DNA from: Hyphomicrobiaceae bacterium
GTDB lineage: Bacteria; Pseudomonadota; Alphaproteobacteria; Rhizobiales; Hyphomicrobiaceae
Assembly (NCBI GenBank): GCA_017353825.1
Contig: JAFMSC010000136.1
Span: forward strand, 1 to 9,255
Direction: 5' to 3'
DNA: 9,255 nucleotides
Shown piece after piece: positions 1-6,697 of this stretch. A program made the translations under genes and the position numbers. Numbering within the stretch: the first letter of the stretch is position 1; each line of letters begins with the position of its first letter. The notes under the pieces are model-generated. The model saw nothing but the letters and a program-made list of their open reading frames with translations, had not been told where the DNA came from and searched no databases.

Positions 1-1
1 C

Positions 2-997
2 CGCGTCGCGGGTTTCCGCGACGTGGATATTCGCGCGCAGGTCAACGGCACGCTCCTCAAGCGCGAGTTCGCCGAGGGCGCGCGCGTCAAGCAGGGCGAC
101 GTGCTCTTCCGCATCGATCCCAAGCCCTATGAGGTGGCGCTCGACCGGGCCAAGGCGCAGCTCGCCCAGGCGGAGGCGACGCTGCGGCAGGCGACGGAGA
201 ACTGGAAGCGCGTCGATGAGCTGGCGAAGCGCCAGATCTCCACCGAGAAGGCGCACGAAGACGCGCGTGCGGCTCTCGACCAGGCCAACGCCGCCGTGCA
301 GTTGAGCCAGGCCGAGGTGCGCAACGCCGAGCTGAACCTCGGCTACACCACCATGACCTCACCGGTGACGGGCATCACGCGCCTGCTCTCGCCCCCCGAG
401 GGCTCGCTGGTGCTCGCCCAGCAGACCATACTCACCACCATCACGCAGACCGATCCGGCCTACGTGAATTTCTCCTTCACGGATTCTGAATACCAGGATG
501 CCCGCGAGCTGAACCGCAAGCTGCCGACGCCGATCGCGCGCGAGAGCCTGAGCGTGGAGCTGCAATACGGCAACGGTGCGCCGTTCGCCGGAACCGGCAA
601 GATCGACGCCTCCGCGAACCGCGTCGATGCCCAGACCGGCACCATCCAGGCGCGCGCCATCTTCGCCAACCAGGACGGCGCCCTGCTGCCCGGCCAGTTT
701 GTGCGCATTGTCATCAAGGGCGTGACGCTGCCCAACGCCGTTGTCATCCCGCCCCAGGCGCTGAGCCAGGGCCCGCAGGGGCCCTTCGCCTATGTGGTCG
801 GGCCGGACAACAAGGCGCAGGCCAGCCCGCTACAGCTCGGCCGCCACGTCGACGACGGCTGGACCGTGGAGTCCGGACTGAAGGACGGCGACACGCTGAT
901 CGTCGACGGGCTTTTGCGCGTGCGTCCGGGTGCGCCCGTCTCGCCCGTGCCGGTGGCCGGTCCCGCAACCGGCTCGCTCAAGAAAGACCGCTCGTGA
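2..997 (+). CDS. RND efflux periplasmic adaptor (AcrA/MexA type), 5' end outside window
   Basis: This is the membrane fusion protein of a tripartite RND efflux pump, which links the inner-membrane pump to an outer-membrane channel. The reading frame is open from base 2, so the first usable GTG at 23 is not the true start. The signal peptide and any lipobox lie upstream of the window. The visible 331 residues follow AcrA order: first lipoyl half (QVNGTLLKREFAEG, then GDVLFRIDP), a long alpha-helical hairpin rich in Ala, Gln and Glu (roughly residues 45-110), second lipoyl half (LGYTTMTSPVTGITRLL), a beta-barrel with the characteristic LLPGQFVRI segment, and a membrane-proximal domain ending in DGLLRVRPG. 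Its stop codon overlaps the next start (GTGA, 994-997), so adaptor and pump are translationally coupled. Family assignment is secure. The exported substrate cannot be inferred. Confidence 0.95.
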   Translation, partial: RVAGFRDVDIRAQVNGTLLKREFAEGARVKQGDVLFRIDPKPYEVALDRAKAQLAQAEATLRQATENWKRVDELAKRQISTEKAHEDARAALDQANAAVQLSQAEVRNAELNLGYTTMTSPVTGITRLLSPPEGSLVLAQQTILTTITQTDPAYVNFSFTDSEYQDARELNRKLPTPIARESLSVELQYGNGAPFAGTGKIDASANRVDAQTGTIQARAIFANQDGALLPGQFVRIVIKGVTLPNAVVIPPQALSQGPQGPFAYVVGPDNKAQASPLQLGRHVDDGWTVESGLKDGDTLIVDGLLRVRPGAPVSPVPVAGPATGSLKKDRS

Positions 998-3900
998 TCT
1001 CCCGTTTCTTTATCGACCGGCCGGTGTTCGCGTCGGTGGTCTCCATCGTCATCACGCTTGCCGGGCTGGTCGCGCTGCGCGCGCTGCCGATCTCGCAGTA
1101 CCCGCAGATCGTGCCGCCAGAGGTCGTCGTGAGCGCCAACTACCCAGGCGCCACGGCGGAGACGATCGCCGAGACCGTGGCGGCGCCGCTTGAACAGCAG
1201 ATCAACGGCGTCGAGAACATGCTTTACATGCTGTCGACGTCCACGGGTAGCGGAACGCTGAGCCTCACCGTCACCTTCGCCATCGGCACCAACCCCGACC
1301 AAGCCACCATCAACGTATCCAACCGCGTGCAGCGGGCCTTGGCGCTGCTGCCGGCCGAGGTGACCCGGCAGGGGGTGACGGTCAACAAGCGCTCCACCTC
1401 GATCCTGCAGGTGCTAGCCATGTCGGCGCCGGGTGGCCGCTACGACACGATCTATATCTCCAACTACGCGCTTCTCAACATCATCGACGACCTGCGCCGC
1501 ACGCCCGGCGTGGGCGATGCCTCGCTGTTCGGTGCCTCCGACTACTCGATGCGCATCTGGCTGAGGCCCGACAAGGTGGCACAGTACAGTCTGACCCCCA
1601 CCGACATCGCCAACGCCATTCGCGAGCAGAACCAACAGTTCGCGGCGGGTCGCTTCGCCGAGGAGCCCATGTCCAATGGGCAGGCATTCACCTATTCAGT
1701 CACCACGCCGGGCCGGCTGGCGGACGTGACGGCGTTCGAAAACATCATCCTGCGCACGGACGACAACGGTGGCGCCCTGCGCCTGAAGGACGTGGCGCGT
1801 GTGGAGCTAGGCGCCCTCACCTACGGTTTCTCGGCCACCTACAACGGCTCCCCAGCGGTGCCGATCGGCGTCTACCTGCAGCCTGGGGCCAATGCCCTAG
1901 AAGTGGCCCAGAACGTCAAGACCACCATGGACCGCCTGGCCAAGCGCTTCCCCGAGGGCCTGCGCTACGACATCCCTTTCAACACGACGCGCTTCGTCGA
2001 GGTCTCGATCCACGAGGTGATCAACACCTTCATCGAGGCACTGATCCTGGTGGTCGCCGTGGTGTTCGTCTTCCTGCAGAGTGTGCGGGCGACGCTCATT
2101 CCGGTGATCGCCGTGCCGGTGTCGATCGTCGGCACCTTCGCCGGCATGTATGCTTTGGGATTCTCCATCAACCTCCTCACCCTGTTCGGCCTGGTGCTGG
2201 CCATCGGCATCGTCGTCGACGACGCCATCGTGGTCCTGGAGAACGTCGAGCGCATCATGGCGAGCGAGGGTAAGTCGCCGCGCGAGGCCGCCATCCAGGC
2301 GATGGACGAGGTGTCGGGCCCGGTGATCGCCATTGTGCTCGTGCTATGTGCCGTGTTCGTGCCGGTCTCGTTCCTTGGCGGACTGGCCGGCGAGCTCTAT
2401 CGGCAGTTCGCCGTCACCATCGCCGTCTCCGTCATCATCTCCGGCGTGGTGGCGCTCACGCTCTCTCCGTCCCTGGCCGCGCTGCTCTTAAAGCCAGGCC
2501 ACGCCGACCCGGCCCTCCCGTTCCGGCTCTTCAACCGGACCTTCCGATGGATCACCGACCGTTTCGCGGTCGGCGTGTCGTGGCTCCTCAGGCATTCGGC
2601 GGTGGCGCTCGCCGCCACCGCCGTGATGCTGGCAGCCACGGTCTTCCTCTTCCTGCGCGTGCCGGGTGGCCTAGTGCCCGCGGAGGACCAGGGCAGCGTG
2701 TTCGTCGTCACCGCCCTGCCGCCGGCAGCCTCCCTCAACCGCACGCGCGCGGTCACCGCCAAGGTCACGGAGGGGCTGATGAAGAACCCCGCGGTCGCCG
2801 AAGCAATCACCTTCTCCGGGTTCGACCTCCTATCGCGCGCGCAGAAGACCAGCGCCGGCATCTCCTTCGTGACGCTGAAGGACTGGTCGGAGCGCACCGA
2901 TCCGAAGCTCGATGCGCGCAACCTGGCGCCGAGCTTTGCCGCGCTCAATGCTACCTTCCGCGACGGCTTCGTGATCGGCTTCAACCCGCCGCCCATCATC
3001 GGCATGAGCACCACGGGCGGGTTCGAGTTCTTCCTGCAGGACCGCTCGGGCGGCAGCCTCGGGAGCCTCGCCGACGCCGCCCAGCGCGTGGTGCAGGCGG
3101 CGGCCAAGCGGCCGGAGCTGCGCGGGGTGACCACCACGTTCAGCACCACCGTGCCGCAGTACCGCATCGACGTGGACCGCGACAAGGCCAAGACGCTGGG
3201 AGTGCCGATCAGCACCATCTTCGAGGCCATGCAGGGCACGTTCGGCAGCCTCTATGTCAACGACTTCACGCTGTTCGGCCGCACCTATCGCGTCAGCCTC
3301 TCCTCTGAGGGCGAGTTCCGTCGCTCGCCCGACGACCTGCGCCACGTCTTCGTGCGTTCCGACAACAGCGCCATGGTGCCGCTCAACGCGCTCGTTGGCG
3401 TGGCCCGCATCGTCGGTCCCGACACCGTCGATCGCTTCAACATCTTCCCCGCCGCCAAGATCCTGGGCGGGCCAGCGCCGGGCTACTCTTCCGGCCAAGC
3501 GATCGCGGCGATGCAGGAGGTGGTCAGCCAGACCCTGCCGTCCGACTACACCATCGGCTGGACGGGATCGGCTTATCAGGAGCTGGCGACCGCCGGCACC
3601 GGATATCAGGGCTTCATTTTCGGGCTGATCATGGTGTTTTTGGTGCTCGCCGCCCAGTACGAGCGCTGGTCGCTGCCGCTGGCCGTGATCACTGCGGTGC
3701 CGTTCGCCGTGTTCGGCGCGGCGCTTGCCATCTATGTGAGGGGTATCGAGAACGACGTGTATTTCCAGATCGGGCTTGTGACCCTGATCGGCCTCGCGGC
3801 CAAGAACGCCATCCTTATCGTCGAATTCGCCGCCCAGCGCTACCGCCAGGGGGATGTGTCGATCGCTGAGGCGGCGATCGCCGCCGCGCGCTTGCGCTTC

Positions 3901-4137
3901 CGGCCGATCGTGATGACCTCGCTCGCCTTCATCCTTGGCGTGCTGCCGCTCGCGGTCAGTAGCGGCGCCGGCTCGGCCAGCCGACATTCGATCGGGACCG
4001 GCGTGATTGGCGGCATGCTGGCCGCCACGTTCATCGCCATCTTCTTCGTGCCCGTGTTCTTCCGCCTGCTGGGTGGCCGCCGCAGCCCCGCAGCCGCGGG
4101 GCGGCCCGCGCCCGCTGCCCCCGCAGCGCCGCCCTAG
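994..4137 (+). CDS. RND multidrug efflux permease, AcrB/HAE1 family
   Basis: This is a proton-driven inner-membrane pump subunit that captures hydrophobic or amphiphilic compounds from the periplasm and outer leaflet for export. At 1047 residues it has the normal HAE1 length. The N-terminus (MISRFFIDRPVFASVV) is the family hallmark and supports the GTG start that overlaps the adaptor stop. Proton-relay residues are present: D409 and D410 in TM4 (IGIVVDDAIVVLENVER), K937 in TM10 (AAKNAILIVEF) and R970 in TM11 (RFRPIVMTSLAF). By eye, the drug-pocket switch loop (about 608-620, SGFDLLSRAQKT) keeps the Phe and Arg equivalent to AcrB F615 and R620 but has Leu (L612) where AcrB has F617. This could alter substrate preference, which is inference. 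The tail is Pro/Ala-rich. No outer-membrane factor gene follows, so the pump probably uses a channel encoded elsewhere or upstream of the window. Substrate unknown. Confidence 0.97.
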   Translation: MISRFFIDRPVFASVVSIVITLAGLVALRALPISQYPQIVPPEVVVSANYPGATAETIAETVAAPLEQQINGVENMLYMLSTSTGSGTLSLTVTFAIGTNPDQATINVSNRVQRALALLPAEVTRQGVTVNKRSTSILQVLAMSAPGGRYDTIYISNYALLNIIDDLRRTPGVGDASLFGASDYSMRIWLRPDKVAQYSLTPTDIANAIREQNQQFAAGRFAEEPMSNGQAFTYSVTTPGRLADVTAFENIILRTDDNGGALRLKDVARVELGALTYGFSATYNGSPAVPIGVYLQPGANALEVAQNVKTTMDRLAKRFPEGLRYDIPFNTTRFVEVSIHEVINTFIEALILVVAVVFVFLQSVRATLIPVIAVPVSIVGTFAGMYALGFSINLLTLFGLVLAIGIVVDDAIVVLENVERIMASEGKSPREAAIQAMDEVSGPVIAIVLVLCAVFVPVSFLGGLAGELYRQFAVTIAVSVIISGVVALTLSPSLAALLLKPGHADPALPFRLFNRTFRWITDRFAVGVSWLLRHSAVALAATAVMLAATVFLFLRVPGGLVPAEDQGSVFVVTALPPAASLNRTRAVTAKVTEGLMKNPAVAEAITFSGFDLLSRAQKTSAGISFVTLKDWSERTDPKLDARNLAPSFAALNATFRDGFVIGFNPPPIIGMSTTGGFEFFLQDRSGGSLGSLADAAQRVVQAAAKRPELRGVTTTFSTTVPQYRIDVDRDKAKTLGVPISTIFEAMQGTFGSLYVNDFTLFGRTYRVSLSSEGEFRRSPDDLRHVFVRSDNSAMVPLNALVGVARIVGPDTVDRFNIFPAAKILGGPAPGYSSGQAIAAMQEVVSQTLPSDYTIGWTGSAYQELATAGTGYQGFIFGLIMVFLVLAAQYERWSLPLAVITAVPFAVFGAALAIYVRGIENDVYFQIGLVTLIGLAAKNAILIVEFAAQRYRQGDVSIAEAAIAAARLRFRPIVMTSLAFILGVLPLAVSSGAGSASRHSIGTGVIGGMLAATFIAIFFVPVFFRLLGGRRSPAAAGRPAPAAPAAPP

Positions 4138-4210
4138 GATTGCAGGGAGGGCCCGGCACCTCCAGCACCCTCAACCGGCAGCGCGCGGACAGGTGGCACG
4201 GCGGCAATCA

Positions 4211-4229
4211 GCCTGTGTTGTTGACAGGC
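4211..4229. promoter_or_regulatory. Inverted repeat overlapping a -35 element (putative operator)
   Basis: GCCTGT (4211-4216) and ACAGGC (4224-4229) form a perfect 6-bp inverted repeat around a 7-bp spacer. The right arm overlaps the TTGACA -35 hexamer of the predicted promoter for the downstream substrate-binding protein gene, a typical position for repressor binding. The cognate regulator is unknown. The match could be chance in GC-rich DNA, but its placement makes it worth recording. Confidence 0.35.
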
Positions 4230-4250
4230 CTCCCGCGCCACACGGATAGT
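4221..4250 (+). promoter_or_regulatory. Sigma70-like promoter for the substrate-binding protein gene
   Basis: A perfect TTGACA (4221-4226) is followed after 18 bp by GATAGT (4245-4250), which matches four of six positions of TATAAT. It lies about 100 bp upstream of the ATG at 4352, in the only non-coding gap after the RND gene. It suggests the substrate-binding protein is transcribed separately from the pump. Prediction by motif only. Confidence 0.4.
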
Positions 4251-4351
4251 CGATCCAACGAAGCTAAGGACCCAGGCCCGCGTTGCGTCGGCTGCGGCAC
4301 CGCAGGCCGGTGCCCGACGCCATCCCTAGGGAGGAACGTCACATCCCCACG

Positions 4352-5362
4352 ATGAGGACCAGCTTGCTCCGCTCAGCCATCCGCGCCCTGGCCGCTCTCG
4401 CGCTCGCTGGGCCGGCGTCGGCGGAGGTCTCCCAACTCAATGTTCCCCTCGGCGCTGGCGGCTTCGGCTTCCTGCCTCTGCACATGATGCGCAAACACGG
4501 GCTGGTGGAGAAGCACACAAAGGCCGCCGGCATCGAGCTCACCGTCAACTGGGCCAACATCGGCGGCCCGGCGGCCATGAACGACGCCCTGCTCTCCGGC
4601 CAGGCGCATTTCGTCTCGGCCGGCCCGCCCGCCTTCATCACGCTGTGGGACAAGACAAGGCTCAACATCGGCGTCAAGGGGGCGGCAGCCATCAGCTCCA
4701 TGCCGATGTTCCTCAACACCAACGCCGACCACATCCGAAAGCTGGAGGACTTCACGGCCGCCGACAAGATGGCCGTGACCAGCGTGAAGGTCTCGATCCC
4801 GTCCATCGTCATGCAGATGTACGCCAAGGCAAACGGGGCTCAGAACGTCTACCAGTACGACCCGTTCACCGTGTCCATGGGCCACCCCGACGCCGTCGTC
4901 GCGCTTCTGTCGAAGGGCGCCGGCATCGCCGCGCACTACGCCTCCTCGCCGTTCCATGAGATCGAGGTAAAGAAGGAGGGTATCCGCACCATCCAGAACT
5001 CCGACGACGTGATGGGCGGCTCCACCACCTTCACCATGGTCTCCACCACCGCCAAGTTCTACGAGACGAACCGCAAGGCTTACCGCGCCTTCCTCGGAGC
5101 CTTGAAGGAGGCGCAGCAGATGATCAAGGATGACCCCAAGGGGGCCATCGCGGTACTCGTCGCCTCCATGGGCGGCAAGTCGCCGCTGAGCGAGGAGGAG
5201 CTGCTGGCGATCCTTGAGCGCCCCAACACCAAATACACGTCTGTGCCCGAGAACGTGCTGAAGTACGCCCACTTCATGCACCAGGTCGGCTCCATCTCGA
5301 ACGACCCGGCCTCTCTGGCCGACCTCTTCTTCGAGGAGGAACCCGTCAACGGCGGGAACTGA
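4352..5362 (+). CDS. ABC transporter periplasmic substrate-binding protein, NitT/TauT (NMT1/THI5-like) type
   Basis: This 336-residue exported binding protein resembles the SsuA/TauA/NrtA/NMT1-like group, which delivers small organic or inorganic ligands to an ABC importer. The ATG at 4352 is chosen because it gives a clean signal peptide: basic start MRTSLLRSAIR, hydrophobic core, and ASA cleavage site before EVSQ. An in-frame GTG further upstream (from 4283) would add 23 Arg-rich residues ahead of it. A purine-rich AGGGAGG at 4328-4334 lies about 17 bases upstream, longer than the usual spacing. The mature protein opens with a beta strand and Gly-rich ligand loop (LNVPLGAGGFGFLPLHM), then the type-2 periplasmic-binding fold with NIGGPAAMNDALLSGQ and VSAGPPAF segments. 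No permease or ATPase gene is adjacent, so the partners and ligand cannot be deduced. The fold assignment is firm and the substrate is open. Confidence 0.88.
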   Translation: MRTSLLRSAIRALAALALAGPASAEVSQLNVPLGAGGFGFLPLHMMRKHGLVEKHTKAAGIELTVNWANIGGPAAMNDALLSGQAHFVSAGPPAFITLWDKTRLNIGVKGAAAISSMPMFLNTNADHIRKLEDFTAADKMAVTSVKVSIPSIVMQMYAKANGAQNVYQYDPFTVSMGHPDAVVALLSKGAGIAAHYASSPFHEIEVKKEGIRTIQNSDDVMGGSTTFTMVSTTAKFYETNRKAYRAFLGALKEAQQMIKDDPKGAIAVLVASMGGKSPLSEEELLAILERPNTKYTSVPENVLKYAHFMHQVGSISNDPASLADLFFEEEPVNGGN

Positions 5363-5450
5363 TGAGGCGGCACCCCACCCTTCCGCGATCCTCAATCAGA
5401 TCCGTTTCCGGATGGGCTCTATTCGGTACGTGAAAGATCGTTATCTGCGG

Positions 5451-5475
5451 GGAACCGGAGCGGGCAGTCGGCGTT
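5451..5475 (+). promoter_or_regulatory. EcfG (general stress sigma factor) type promoter
   Basis: GGAAC at 5451-5455 and CGTT at 5472-5475 are separated by exactly 16 bp. This is the consensus -35/-10 arrangement of the alphaproteobacterial EcfG/RpoE2/SigT general stress response sigma factor. Transcription would start a few bases after the CGTT, about 5480-5484. That is directly ahead of three tandem hairpins and not ahead of any + strand protein gene. The motif match is seen; its activity is inferred. Confidence 0.6.
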
Positions 5476-5481
5476 GAATGA

Positions 5482-5564
5482 GAGCACGTCCTGGACGTGT
5501 TGCGGGGTAGCATCCTTCGGGATGCAGCGGGCGCCTCTGCCCTCCGGGGGCGCCCGCTCCTTTA
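5482..5564 (+). ncRNA. Candidate stress-induced small RNA with three tandem hairpins
   Basis: From the start predicted by the EcfG-type promoter, the transcript would fold into three consecutive stem-loops. Hairpin 1 is CACGTC (5485-5490) with GACGTG (5494-5499). Hairpin 2 is GCATCC (5510-5515), a TTCG tetraloop, and GGATGC (5520-5525). Hairpin 3 is GCGGGCGCC (5527-5535) with GGCGCCCGC (5549-5557), followed by TCCTTT. All stems are perfect. No plausible protein is encoded on the + strand here. Hairpin 3 has a C-rich apical region containing CCCTCC, complementary to Shine-Dalgarno sequences, as in several alphaproteobacterial trans-acting sRNAs. The size (about 80-85 nt), UUCG loop and terminator-like end fit an sRNA. 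I do not recognise a named family. Alternatively the hairpins are only the terminator region of the upstream substrate-binding protein transcript. Confidence 0.5.
5527..5563 (+). terminator. Terminator-like hairpin between convergent transcripts
   Basis: A perfect 9-bp GC-rich stem (5527-5535 with 5549-5557) can be extended inward by four further pairs, two of them G-U. It is followed by TCCTTT, a short and imperfect U-tract in the + direction. It would end both the candidate sRNA and any read-through from the substrate-binding protein gene. The run of Ts overlaps the queD stop codon (5562-5564, - strand). In the - direction there is no U-tract. Confidence 0.5.
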
Positions 5565-5924
5565 TGCGCGATGCTCTGAGCGACGCGCTTGCGCCCAGCT
5601 GTCGTCGTTCTCCCACACCCGCACGCTCTCGCACTGAGGCAGGCGCTCCAGAAGCCAGCCTGCGATCAGCTCGGCCGTCGGGTTCTCCAACCCCTCCACC
5701 TCATTGAGCACCCGGTGATCGAGTTTTCTAATGAGCACGAGCACCTTGGCATCGATCTCGGCGAAATCCGCCACGAACCCGCGCCGGTCGAGCGGACCCC
5801 TCACCACAACATCCACGCGATAGTTGTGGCCGTGCATGTTCCGGCACTTGTGCCCACCGGGAAGCAGCGGGAGGTAGTGAGCAGCCTCGAAACGATAGGT
5901 CCTGCCGATGCGGGTCTCAGTCAT
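5562..5924 (-). CDS. queD: 6-carboxy-5,6,7,8-tetrahydropterin synthase (QueD)
   Basis: QueD converts 7,8-dihydroneopterin triphosphate to 6-carboxytetrahydropterin, the second step of preQ0/queuosine synthesis in the cytoplasm. The 120-residue length is normal for the family. Zinc ligands are visible as H16 (FEAAHYLP), H31 and H33 (MHGHNY). The catalytic Cys is C27 in the CxxxHGH motif that distinguishes QueD-type enzymes. The catalytic D68-H69 pair lies in KLDHRVLNE, followed by NPTAE with E84. The ATG overlaps the queE stop codon (ATGA, 5921-5924), implying translational coupling in a queE-queD unit. The stop codon lies within the U-tract of the facing hairpin on the opposite strand. Function is inferred with high confidence from the complete motif set. 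Confidence 0.95.
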   Translation of the reverse strand: MTETRIGRTYRFEAAHYLPLLPGGHKCRNMHGHNYRVDVVVRGPLDRRGFVADFAEIDAKVLVLIRKLDHRVLNEVEGLENPTAELIAGWLLERLPQCESVRVWENDDSWAQARRSEHRA

Positions 5925-6559
5925 GGGATGCCCATAAGCTTGTGGGTCTGGAGGCTGACACGCCAGCGCGGGTGATCGAGGCAGTAGGCAACCGCCAAGG
6001 CTGTGTTGCGCGCCAGCTGCGGGCCATGCATGGGTTGCAGGAAGAAGTGCTCAAAGGCGAGGCCTTCAAACAGCTCCGGCGGGGCTCCCTCTTGCGGATA
6101 GACGAGCTTCAGCTCAGCGCCGTGTGTCTGCTTGAGGGGCGCCCCCGCCTTAGGGCTGACGCACAGCCAGTCGATGCCGTGCGGCGCCAGCAAGGTGCCG
6201 TTGCTCTCGACGGCCACCCTAAACGCCTCAGCGTGCACAGCCGCGATCAGCTGATCGTCGAGCTGCAGCAGCGGCTCCCCGCCGGTGAAGACCACCATGC
6301 GGCGGTCCACATCCCGCCCCCAAGCCTCGCTAATGGCCTCAGCCAGCCCCGCCGCCCGGCTGAACCGCCCGCCGCCGGCACCGTCGGTGCCAACGAAGTC
6401 GGTGTCGCAAAAGCCGCAGACCGCGCCGCTGCGATCGCTCTCTCGGCCGCTCCACAGGTTGCAGCCGGCGAACCGGCAGAACACGGCCGCGCGTCCGACC
6501 TGCCCGCCCTCGCCCTGCAAGGTCTTTAAAATCTCCTTGACCGCGTAGCTCAACGCCAT
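5921..6559 (-). CDS. queE: 7-carboxy-7-deazaguanine synthase (QueE), radical SAM
   Basis: QueE is a radical S-adenosylmethionine enzyme that contracts the ring of 6-carboxytetrahydropterin, the QueD product, to 7-carboxy-7-deazaguanine in queuosine precursor synthesis. The substrate-binding LQGEG motif lies near the N-terminus. The [4Fe-4S] cysteines follow CX14CX2C (C33, C48 and C51 in this numbering). This expanded form is known from proteobacterial QueE, in contrast to the usual CX3CX2C. FTGGEPLL is the SAM-binding GGEP motif, and the protein ends with the typical QTHKLMGIP. I chose the ATG at 6559 (212 residues, MALSYAVKEIL). A TTG at 6568 is in frame and would add three residues; neither has a well-spaced ribosome binding site, since GGAG abuts the ATG. 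It overlaps queD by four bases. queC is not in this window. Confidence 0.94.
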   Translation of the reverse strand: MALSYAVKEILKTLQGEGGQVGRAAVFCRFAGCNLWSGRESDRSGAVCGFCDTDFVGTDGAGGGRFSRAAGLAEAISEAWGRDVDRRMVVFTGGEPLLQLDDQLIAAVHAEAFRVAVESNGTLLAPHGIDWLCVSPKAGAPLKQTHGAELKLVYPQEGAPPELFEGLAFEHFFLQPMHGPQLARNTALAVAYCLDHPRWRVSLQTHKLMGIP

Positions 6560-6638
6560 CTCCGCCAAGCCCGCCCGTCGCGCGCCCCGCCGCTCATGTG
6601 GTAGCGCTCTGGCGCCCTCTCAAGCGGAATTGGAGCAG

Positions 6639-6653
6639 TTGGCAAATTGCCAA
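6639..6653. promoter_or_regulatory. Perfect 15-bp palindrome upstream of queE (putative operator)
   Basis: TTGGCAAATTGCCAA is a perfect 7-bp inverted repeat around one central A. It lies about 80 bp upstream of the queE start, in the 138-bp gap between tetR and queE. Its AT-rich core stands out from the GC-rich surroundings and the symmetry is typical of a dimeric regulator site. As an RNA hairpin it would be poor, with a tiny loop and no U-tract, so a DNA-binding site is more likely than a terminator. The binding protein is unknown. Confidence 0.4.
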
Positions 6654-6697
6654 GCGCCCGCCGCCAGGCGAGCGGAATGCCCGGCCGTCCGTGGGTG

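Noticed and set aside
956..973. GCCGGT-N6-ACCGGC hairpin just before the RND pump start
   Set aside because: It lies inside the adaptor coding sequence in GC-rich DNA and does not cover the GTG start; no reason to assign a regulatory role.
2830..3987. Long open frame of 385 codons on the - strand inside the RND pump gene
   Set aside because: It lies wholly antisense to a gene with full AcrB motifs, is Arg/His/Gly-rich with no recognisable domain, and is the usual by-product of GC-rich coding DNA. The same applies to the - strand frame at 4373-5395 opposite the substrate-binding protein gene.
5400..5413. Small hairpin ATCCG-TTTC-CGGAT after the substrate-binding protein gene
   Set aside because: A 5-bp stem with no U-tract is too weak to call a terminator; the stronger hairpin at 5527-5557 is a better candidate.
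5362..5433. 23-codon frame starting in the TGATG overlap with the substrate-binding protein stop
   Set aside because: Too short and without a recognisable domain to annotate as a gene; kept only as a possible operon remnant in the findings.
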